From JALQXV01 sp051005235 (GTDB lineage: Bacteria; Patescibacteriota; Saccharimonadia; Saccharimonadales; 2-12-FULL-41-12): DNA of 33,351 nucleotides. The DNA lies in assembly GCA_051005235.1 (NCBI GenBank), contig JBPCJO010000075.1, positions 1 through 33,351 on the forward strand, given 5' to 3'. Both the position numbers and the translations under genes were made by a program. Shown one piece after another: positions 27,234 to 33,351 of the stretch. Each line of letters starts with the position of its first letter. Position 1 is the stretch's first letter. Under the pieces are notes generated by a model that ran no database searches, was not told the DNA's origin, and saw only the letters and a list, made by a program, of their open reading frames with translations.

Positions 27234-30200
27234 TTAAAGGATAGGTGGTAATGTGACAATATACTCGTACTTATTGCCGGTCTGGCTACCTAAGGCCCGG
27301 AAGATAGACTGATCACCGTATTGCCCTAGCAGTACCTCAGGTGTTAAGCGCAAAGCTTCGCCAGCTTTTGTCTCGTTGGTACTGCCGCCGCTAGTATCAA
27401 ATGTCTCACGCGGGGTGTAAAAGCGATTACTACCGCTACCGGCGTAGGTTATGTCACGCAGGGTACCTTTAATACGATAGAACTTAAGGTGTTCGGCAAC
27501 CAACAAGCCGTCAACTTTAAGTTGTTTTTGAGAGCACTTAGCCAGCAATATAGCCTTATCGCCCGGGTTACCAAGATCAAGCGGCCTACCGCTATCGGTA
27601 CAGGTATGAATCGTGCCGCCCTGGCTAATATACAGCCCGTCCAGCTGCGCAACGGTATCCGAGATGTAAATATCCCCCTTAACTACCAACGCAAAGGCCG
27701 GAATATCGTTGATTGTACCGCCACCGGCTGGTCCGTATTTTATATCCCCACTGATTACAACGTCGCCCTCGGCGTAAATAGCGTGCCGTCCGGTAAATGC
27801 CGGGTTGCCAGCAAGCGTACCGCCGCCGCCATAGGACTGGTTATTGTTTTTTGGAGAACTATAACTTAGCCCGCCGCCGCCGGCTTTTGTTTCGCGTTTA
27901 ATCGTTTCGTCAAAGTATTTTGGCTGGCCACCGGCCCGCAAGGTTCCGGTTAGCTTTAGGCCGTCGGCCGACTGCGGTTTACTTGCGACCGCAGGATTAG
28001 CCCCAGAGAAAGCATTTCTAAAGAAAGCACTGGCAAAGTCGATCGGCGAGGTACCGCTAATGGCGGCAAACTCTACGCCAGAACCAGCCCCTTGGTCGGG
28101 GTTCGCCATAAAGCCCCTAATTGGCCCGTTTGAAATAACATCGCCACCGTACGCCCGCATAAACGGTGTATCTATAATCTGGCCGCACCGTACATCATAC
28201 AAAGGATAGGTTGTCGGTTCACTAGTATTCTTAACTGGGCTAAGTACACGTTGACCACCAGGATAAGGCAGCCCGTTTGTCCAACCTTCGTTGTAGTCTA
28301 TGTCGATACGGCCACAGAACTGGTCACCCATGCTCCAGGTGTCGCCCGGGCGAAACTCATTTGGCTTGGCCGGATTATTGATCCGGTTCCAGATTCTTTG
28401 CCAGGTATTGCTGCCATTCAAACCGCCGGCCGCATCTTTACCGGTGTTATTAATTACATCAGAATCAAGCGGTGGCCCCTTAAGCGTGACGGCATCTGAT
28501 GGCGGTGGCTCATGCTTAAAGTAATTAAGCTGATTCTTACCCTTTACCAATATTGGGATATTAAAATACTGTATGGTCGGATCCGGCGGATACGCGCCCA
28601 GCTTGGACTCTGTTTTGGTATCGTACTCTATACTCAATGGGTCTTCATTATTTGGTTTTGGTTCTACTCTGGTTACCAAAGGTTTAATCTTAAACGGCTG
28701 GTACACGTCAATGGCAATGGTACAGGGCGCACCTATCGAGAACAGGCCGTAGTAGTCCGGATACACTGTTACGGTGTGGCGACCGGCGGTAGCGGGTGCG
28801 TTAAACGTCATAGTGCCATTAACCGAAGATCCAAGCCCAACCGTCTGCCCAACCGCAAAGTATGGTGGCGTGCTTGGGAAGGTTCCTGCCGTCGCGCCGG
28901 CTGTGGTCAGCGTGAGTGGTGCCCCCGACACATTAGAGTAGAGTGGGTTTCGGTCCCCCGGACCAGTGTTAGTTAGAGTATAGTTAACGTTAAATTGCTT
29001 AGTCGCAACTACCCCTTCGCTTGGTGAGGAGCCCGGAATAGTACCAGCCGGACTGGCCGTAAACGAGTTAAGGCTGCAAGCACCGTTATAGCACGGCCCA
29101 ACGTCTCGGTTAACACCGTATGTAAAAGAACCGTCAGAGTAAGGGGGCCACCGACCCGACTCACCTATATCTTTAACTCTCAAGCCAGCCCGCCAACCAT
29201 TATTTGGAGCGCTTTCTGCTGGAAAGTCACCCAAGGTTATAGTGCCAGAACCTCTGCCCGAATAGGTAGTTGCTTTGCCCGGATCTTTGTCTTGGTATAG
29301 GATTAGTTCGTAATAAAGCCCTTGGCCTTGGTCATCATTGTCCGAGATAGTAAACGTCACCTGAGAACACGTTAGCGAATTAATAGAAAAGCTCGGTGGA
29401 CTGTTGATACAATCAAGCGATTGGGTATAACTGGACTCGCTAGTTTGGTTACTATACGTCCCCGTCTTCGCGTCATAATTTTGGTAGGTTTTAATAAAGA
29501 ACGTCCGGGTGCCTTTACCAGGTGGGTACTGGCCAAAATAGCTCCCCCCATTTATACCAAATATGTAACTGCCGCTCGAGGGAGTACCTCCACTCTGACC
29601 AATCCTGTTAGCGTCGGATATACTATCAATAAACACGCTCCAGTAACGGCCAGGTGTTACATTACCCCAGATTGCATCACAGTTTATATTTATGTTGGCG
29701 TTACCGGTTACAGTCGGGGGAGGTGGTGTGTAGTTCTTTTGATACTTAATAATAATCCAGTAATCTTGGTTGTTCGCTAAGCCAGGTTTAATATTTGGAT
29801 AACCAGGATTGAGATATATATCGTTTTCACTGGCATCATACTTATGCTTTTGATAGAACACACCTATTCTCTTATAGCCAGCCGGTTCATCAGCTATCGA
29901 AAATTCTACAGGAGTGTTCCAGCAACTATCATGAAATGTTCTGTCGGTATTATTTTCTCCGCTACGACTCCAACTCCCTGCGGTAATATTGCCGCCACTA
30001 TCGCTCAGCATATAGAAAGATCCTGCCGCGCCGCAAGTAGTAGCAGGAGTATATACGTCGCCTACGTGAGGCGGGTCATCTCTTGTGTATGACTTATTCG
30101 GGTCTCTGTAAGCTTTGACTTTAGCACCGGATATACTTGCGCCATTATCGCTGTTGATCGCTTGGAGAGTTACGGTGTAAGAGTGGTCAAGACATGTTTG

Positions 30201-31343
30201 GTCAGATACAGCTGCTTGCGCTTTTTTAAGGCCGGGAGAAGTTGCATATCTAATTACTGTATCAGCAAACTTTGAAGCATTTTTTGAAACGCTCTGTTTA
30301 TCAATTTTAAGTCTATTATTAGTATAGTCATTTTTGTATTTTGTCAGGAAGGCATCCCAAGAATCATAAGTTCCATTATTAATGCTATCGACTCGAACAA
30401 TCATAAATGCTCCAGTTTTTGACACAAAAATACCAGTGTTATCGCCAACATTTTTTAGTTCATTAATCTTATCGGTAGTAGTAAACGGTTCGCCTATATT
30501 ACCCCTAATCCATCTAGTTTCATCGATGTCATTATATCTAGTAACGCCTTTCTGATAATCTTTTTGGACATTTACTGCAAGCGTAGCTTGCCCTATATAT
30601 AAGCCCAAGTCTCGAGCTATCTCTGCATCGGTTGATTTTTCACCAAATAATTCTTCGTACCAAATTGTGTCGGCAATCTTTGCTATATCTTCTTTTGAGG
30701 CACCTGCGGCGACTAACGGAAGTACTTCTTTCTCAAGTCTTGTCTTTGCCTTGTCGTACTCAGCTTGCACTTGATCCTGTGGCAAGTTTCTAAAGTACGG
30801 CGAGTCTAGAACAATATTTACCTCTAAAAGATTCATTTTTCTTACAAGTTTGTCTGTTAGTTTTGCCTGCAATGCTCGATTCTCTGCGTAAACAAGATTT
30901 ATTTTATTATTAGGCGCTCTTAAGTCACTAAAATAAGCTTTTCTTTCGTCTTCAGTTTCAAATTTTCTATCAGCTGCGAGAGCAATGTCATCGTCAGTAA
31001 TTGATATACCGTTATTTTGGGCTTCCAGCTTTAATGCGGCGTTCATAATTAATGAGTCGATTGCAAATTGCCTATTGTCTTCGCTAAATGAGCTGTCAGG
31101 ATTTGCGGCAATAAAATCATTTAATAATTTTTCATAGGTGTCTATGTCAGACTTTGTAATTTTGTTGTCACCAATTTTTATATCAGCCGTATTAGTTTTT
31201 ATATATGCAAAAATACCACCACAGATGATTAAAGAAATAAAGATAAAGGCAACTATAGTTGACTTGGATTTTCGTTTGCTTATCCGGGTTCGCAACAAAG
31301 ATATCTTATTGCTATGTATTTTCGTACTTATTTTTTTTATCAT
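27234..31343 (-). CDS. Giant anchored surface protein, candidate pilus tip adhesin
   Basis: A 1369-residue protein at the head of the pilus locus. A basic N-terminus and a membrane span (about 29-48) are followed by a SurA/parvulin-like chaperone region (about 53-335; IKIGDNKITKSDIDTYEKL, then GISITDDDIALAADRKFETE, and a parvulin-like end FVSKTGAFMIVRVDSI). From about 380 come Cys-containing beta-rich domains, a Pro linker (TPPPPTVTG, about 545), Ig-like segments (about 650-880), a Gly/Asn-rich region and a C-terminal beta-helix-like block (about 1200-1310, EGDVVISGDIKYG, VVKGDIYISD, LKVDGLLVAEHLKF). PilY1-type tip proteins have an equivalent genomic position, but no PilY1 beta-propeller is recognised. 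The gene is AT-richer over roughly the first 380 codons than over the rest. It has its own promoter (31385-31413). Confidence 0.72.
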   Translation of the reverse strand: MIKKISTKIHSNKISLLRTRISKRKSKSTIVAFIFISLIICGGIFAYIKTNTADIKIGDNKITKSDIDTYEKLLNDFIAANPDSSFSEDNRQFAIDSLIMNAALKLEAQNNGISITDDDIALAADRKFETEDERKAYFSDLRAPNNKINLVYAENRALQAKLTDKLVRKMNLLEVNIVLDSPYFRNLPQDQVQAEYDKAKTRLEKEVLPLVAAGASKEDIAKIADTIWYEELFGEKSTDAEIARDLGLYIGQATLAVNVQKDYQKGVTRYNDIDETRWIRGNIGEPFTTTDKINELKNVGDNTGIFVSKTGAFMIVRVDSINNGTYDSWDAFLTKYKNDYTNNRLKIDKQSVSKNASKFADTVIRYATSPGLKKAQAAVSDQTCLDHSYTVTLQAINSDNGASISGAKVKAYRDPNKSYTRDDPPHVGDVYTPATTCGAAGSFYMLSDSGGNITAGSWSRSGENNTDRTFHDSCWNTPVEFSIADEPAGYKRIGVFYQKHKYDASENDIYLNPGYPNIKPGLANNQDYWIIIKYQKNYTPPPPTVTGNANININCDAIWGNVTPGRYWSVFIDSISDANRIGQSGGTPSSGSYIFGINGGSYFGQYPPGKGTRTFFIKTYQNYDAKTGTYSNQTSESSYTQSLDCINSPPSFSINSLTCSQVTFTISDNDDQGQGLYYELILYQDKDPGKATTYSGRGSGTITLGDFPAESAPNNGWRAGLRVKDIGESGRWPPYSDGSFTYGVNRDVGPCYNGACSLNSFTASPAGTIPGSSPSEGVVATKQFNVNYTLTNTGPGDRNPLYSNVSGAPLTLTTAGATAGTFPSTPPYFAVGQTVGLGSSVNGTMTFNAPATAGRHTVTVYPDYYGLFSIGAPCTIAIDVYQPFKIKPLVTRVEPKPNNEDPLSIEYDTKTESKLGAYPPDPTIQYFNIPILVKGKNQLNYFKHEPPPSDAVTLKGPPLDSDVINNTGKDAAGGLNGSNTWQRIWNRINNPAKPNEFRPGDTWSMGDQFCGRIDIDYNEGWTNGLPYPGGQRVLSPVKNTSEPTTYPLYDVRCGQIIDTPFMRAYGGDVISNGPIRGFMANPDQGAGSGVEFAAISGTSPIDFASAFFRNAFSGANPAVASKPQSADGLKLTGTLRAGGQPKYFDETIKRETKAGGGGLSYSSPKNNNQSYGGGGTLAGNPAFTGRHAIYAEGDVVISGDIKYGPAGGGTINDIPAFALVVKGDIYISDTVAQLDGLYISQGGTIHTCTDSGRPLDLGNPGDKAILLAKCSQKQLKVDGLLVAEHLKFYRIKGTLRDITYAGSGSNRFYTPRETFDTSGGSTNETKAGEALRLTPEVLLGQYGDQSIFRALGSQTGNKYEYIVTLPPIL

Positions 31344-31384
31344 TTCAATGATAGACCATTTTAAAAATTATGAAACTTATGTTT

Positions 31385-31413
31385 ATTGTACAGAACTTAT
31401 GTTTATAATCCAA
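31385..31413 (-). promoter_or_regulatory. Promoter of the giant pilus-locus protein
   Basis: Minus-strand TTGGAT (31408-31413) and TACAAT (31385-31390) with 17-bp spacing, leaving a leader of about 35-40 bases before the ATG at 31343. No Shine-Dalgarno is seen. It is back to back with the promoter at 31445-31473. Confidence 0.6.
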
Positions 31414-31444
31414 TTAAAAATAGTTTGACATATTAATCATATGA

Positions 31445-31473
31445 TTGACTCAATCTTATTATTTATGTACAAT
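31445..31473 (+). promoter_or_regulatory. Promoter of the secreted four-cysteine protein
   Basis: TTGACT (31445-31450) and TACAAT (31468-31473) spaced by 17 bp. It leaves a leader of about 43 bases containing GAGGT 7 bases before the ATG at 31523. This decides the start at 31523 over an upstream in-frame TTG that falls within the promoter. Confidence 0.75.
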
Positions 31474-31522
31474 CTTACATTACAAGATATGCAAATTTAT
31501 AATTGAAAATGAGGTATTTAGT

Positions 31523-32161
31523 ATGAGTGAACACGAAGTTTTAAATCAGCCAAGCACAAATCCAGACATTATGGATCAAGCGGCTGACTTTGACAGGTTA
31601 AATTCAGTAAGACAATATGGCGCAGTCGCTTTGGCTACGGTCAGTCTAGCTGCTGCAGGAGTTGTAGCCATGGTCGCTGATAAGTTTGGTGGTGCGCCAG
31701 AGACTGCTCAAGCTCATACCCCAAACTTACCTTCTCAAGAACGTTATATAGCAACAGGAGCTTCAGATATATGCGCAGTTCGGGGAACCGCTCGCGCAGT
31801 TCAAATTAGCACCCCTAGATACCATGGCTCTAATAGATTAAGATACCTTAATTTTAAAGTTCTTACGGTCAAAAACTGCAGTACGAAAGGTAAGCGTAGC
31901 GTAAAATCCGAAATACAGGTTAAGCCTAATCCTGAATCAGAATATGACAACAATTCGCATTCCGCGTATTTCATGACTACTAATAGTAAAAAGTCGATCA
32001 GTCGTAAATATAATCTTGTTTTCCAAAAATGCGGTCAACGTAATTTTGACGATAATACGGTATTGTTAAGAGGTGCAGTCACAAACACTTGGATATCAAA
32101 GAATGGCACTAGGACTGTAGGCGCAACGGCATACAGCAAACCCATAAATCTTTGCGGTTAG
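31523..32161 (+). CDS. Secreted or anchored small protein with four cysteines
   Basis: A 212-residue protein starting MSEHEVLNQPSTNPDIMDQA. One hydrophobic segment (about 31-52, QYGAVALATVSLAAAGVVAM) follows a roughly 30-residue cytoplasmic head; the long acidic head makes an anchor more likely than a cleaved signal. The outer domain (about 70-212) has exactly four Cys (C84, C119, C170, C211), enough for two disulfides, and alternating strands. I recognise no family. The gene is AT-rich like the adjacent 5' end of the giant protein, from which it diverges, and the two promoters are about 30 bp apart. It may be an envelope partner of that protein, but this is only positional. Confidence 0.7.
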   Translation: MSEHEVLNQPSTNPDIMDQAADFDRLNSVRQYGAVALATVSLAAAGVVAMVADKFGGAPETAQAHTPNLPSQERYIATGASDICAVRGTARAVQISTPRYHGSNRLRYLNFKVLTVKNCSTKGKRSVKSEIQVKPNPESEYDNNSHSAYFMTTNSKKSISRKYNLVFQKCGQRNFDDNTVLLRGAVTNTWISKNGTRTVGATAYSKPINLCG

Positions 32162-32186
32162 ACTTTACTTAAATAACCACTCTACC

Positions 32187-32840
32187 CTACCAACTCAACG
32201 ATATATTCTTCATAGTCTCCACAACCTCGTCGTGTCCTGGCATGGCGTTGTCTTCGTAGTAGTGTTTGAGCGGAAAATCTGACTGGATGACGTCTAGGCA
32301 GTAGAAGTCGCTGGCCATGATGCGGATGCGGTCCATTACGTCGGCGTTGCACAGCGAAGTAGCGACAACAATGCGTTTGGTTAAAATCGGTTTAAGAAAA
32401 TCGCTGGCGACGTCGAGCGACAGGCCATTGGCAATACCGTCGGACACCACAATAATGACGTGGCGTTTAAGCAACTGCTTATCGATAATGCCGTCTTTGC
32501 TAACGATACGATTTAACTTCTGAAAGGTTTCGAGGCGTAGCTGATCAATCATTGGACGCGAATCGGTGGTTATTTCTTCCAGGTCGGCCGCCGACAGACT
32601 GTGATTATAGGTAAACGTACCGGCCGAGCTCATGGCAGCTAGCGGCTGGAGCTCTCGTGGTAAGGTTACATCTTCGATAACCAGCAAAAAAAGCGAGGCA
32701 TGAATTGCCTTGGCAATTTCAGCACCAACTTGCACCCCACCCTCACTCAGCGCCACAACCGCACAGTTCTGGTTTTTATACTCTGTCATCTGATCTGCAA
32801 GTAACTGGCCAGCCTCTGCCCTGTTTTTAAAGTAACGCAT
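32187..32840 (-). CDS. Divergent phosphoribosyltransferase-like protein
   Basis: A 217-residue protein. I start at the ATG at 32840, because the opening MRYFKNRAEAGQLLADQMTE is the standard start of this phosphoribosyltransferase subgroup, and the longer frame needs a TTG. NCAVVALSEGGVQVGAEIAK (26-45) matches the family's second block. The PRPP loop (about 131-141) reads VVSDGIANGLS where VDDGIATGxT is expected, so the first Asp and both Thr are replaced. Catalysis may be altered or lost. TACACT (32851-32856) lies 10 bases before the ATG, so this is probably a leaderless gene. It follows the 6-phosphogluconate dehydrogenase on the same strand. Confidence 0.72.
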   Translation of the reverse strand: MRYFKNRAEAGQLLADQMTEYKNQNCAVVALSEGGVQVGAEIAKAIHASLFLLVIEDVTLPRELQPLAAMSSAGTFTYNHSLSAADLEEITTDSRPMIDQLRLETFQKLNRIVSKDGIIDKQLLKRHVIIVVSDGIANGLSLDVASDFLKPILTKRIVVATSLCNADVMDRIRIMASDFYCLDVIQSDFPLKHYYEDNAMPGHDEVVETMKNISLSW

Positions 32841-32850
32841 AGTACTAATT

Positions 32851-32856
32851 AGTGTA
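32851..32856 (-). promoter_or_regulatory. -10 box of the phosphoribosyltransferase-like gene
   Basis: Minus-strand TACACT, 10 bases before the ATG at 32840. No clear -35 is present at 16-18 bp. Confidence 0.4.
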
Positions 32857-32875
32857 TCACTTGGGTACAATTATG

Positions 32876-32912
32876 GCTTTAGCTTAGATATCTTCAAATA
32901 ATATGCTAAAGC
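32876..32912 (-). repeat. Inverted repeat after the 6-phosphogluconate dehydrogenase gene
   Basis: Perfect 8-bp arms (GCTTTAGC at 32876-32883, GCTAAAGC at 32905-32912) with a 21-base loop, starting 2 bases past the dehydrogenase stop. It may be a weak terminator; there is no long T-run. Confidence 0.45.
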
Positions 32913-32914
32913 TG

Positions 32915-33351
32915 CTATTTATTTAACTCGTGCCCGCCAAACTTGTTGCGCATGGCGGCCAGCAAGCGGGTGGCAAAGTTCACTTCGCCTTTTTGCGAGG
33001 CCAGACGGACGTCGAAAGAGGCTTCGATGGCTGGTAGCGGAATGCTCATTTCGCGGGCTACCTCAATCGTCCAGCGGGCTTCGCCCGATTCGGCCACAAA
33101 ACCGTCAACACCTTTGAGGGTTGGATTTTCAGCAATGGCTGCCTGGGTCAGCTCGTTAAGCCACGACGTAACCACGCTGCCGTGCTGCCAGACTTCGCCG
33201 GCGGCCGCTAAGTCTAAGCCGTCAAACGGACCTTCGCTTAGCATGCGGTAGCCTTCGGCCAGCGACTCCATCATGCCGTATTCAATGGCGTTGTGGACCA
33301 TTTTGACGTAGTGGCCAGAGCCGGCCGGGCCGAAGTGCTGGTAGGCACCTC
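32915..33351 (-). CDS. gnd: 6-phosphogluconate dehydrogenase, C-terminal part (runs off the window)
   Basis: Only the last 145 residues or so are in the window; the 5' part lies beyond 33351. The first visible stretch GAYQHFGPAGSGHYVKMVHN carries the conserved GxGHxVKMVHN substrate-binding motif with the catalytic Lys, followed by AIEYGMMESLAEGYRM and the all-helical dimerisation domain. The enzyme oxidises and decarboxylates 6-phosphogluconate to ribulose-5-phosphate with NAD(P)+. The short tail (ending RNKFGGHELNK) fits the shorter GndA/YqeC-type NAD-dependent class. This gives the organism at least part of the oxidative pentose phosphate route. Confidence 0.92.
   Translation of the reverse strand, partial: GAYQHFGPAGSGHYVKMVHNAIEYGMMESLAEGYRMLSEGPFDGLDLAAAGEVWQHGSVVTSWLNELTQAAIAENPTLKGVDGFVAESGEARWTIEVAREMSIPLPAIEASFDVRLASQKGEVNFATRLLAAMRNKFGGHELNK

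Noticed and set aside
27234..31343. TGA recoding as in Gracilibacteria or Absconditabacteria
   Set aside because: TGA terminates several genes at proper overlaps (ATGA at pilM/pilN, pilO/78-residue gene and the minor prepilins), so the standard bacterial code applies.

Overview
The window looks like a chromosomal segment of a Candidate Phyla Radiation (Patescibacteria) bacterium, most probably Candidatus Saccharibacteria. This is an inference from architecture: a type IV pilus locus of monoderm type (PilM, PilN, PilO, PilB, PilT, PilC, pilin and PilD, with no secretin), many small membrane-anchored or secreted proteins without clear families, TGA used as an ordinary stop, and several promoters that place the -10 box only 8-11 bases before the start codon. 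No rRNA, CRISPR array, transposase or phage gene was seen.

Layout. (1) 1-2524 is an accessory stretch. It holds a RelB/DinJ-type antitoxin with a frameshifted YafQ/RelE-type toxin, an unrecognised 203-residue protein, a MazE/MazF-type pair on the minus strand, and long hairpins. (2) 2525-5625 holds a peroxiredoxin-like protein, a ROK fructokinase-like kinase, a small unknown protein behind a 28-bp palindrome, and a minus-strand copper-type operon (DUF4396, CsoR, DUF305) with its own CsoR-like operator. (3) 5681-7582 is a membrane-anchored protein with a degenerate class A beta-lactamase-like domain. Its promoter region carries a 39-bp element that recurs upstream of the 203-residue gene, and a 23-bp-stem hairpin. 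(4) 7878-10712 is a minus-strand envelope operon: PH-domain membrane protein, parvulin-like foldase, secreted helical protein, proline-rich single-pass protein. (5) 11081-13986, on the plus strand, holds two secreted or anchored proteins built from the same roughly 93-103 residue Asn/Gly/Ser/Asp-rich repeat. (6) tRNA-Arg(CCU), ndk and a Xer-type recombinase follow.

(7) 15863-31343 is a roughly 15 kb minus-strand type IV pilus locus. In transcription order it has a 1369-residue anchored giant protein (candidate tip or adhesin), pilM, pilN, pilO, a 78-residue protein, pilB, pilT, pilC, a pilin with its own promoter and terminator, pilD, and four minor prepilins. (8) 31523-33351 holds a secreted four-cysteine protein, a divergent phosphoribosyltransferase and the 3' part of a 6-phosphogluconate dehydrogenase.

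How it fits together. Much of the window builds the cell surface. PilD would process the pilin and minor prepilins. PilM/N/O/C form the inner platform, PilB extends and PilT retracts the fibre, and the giant protein is a candidate tip. The foldase/PH operon faces the repeat-protein genes across a 368-bp regulatory gap, which suggests but does not prove a dedicated export or folding partnership. The least explained signals are the repeated promoter element, the paralogous repeat proteins, the giant pilus-locus protein with a composition change at a domain boundary, and the degenerate penicillin-binding-type domain.
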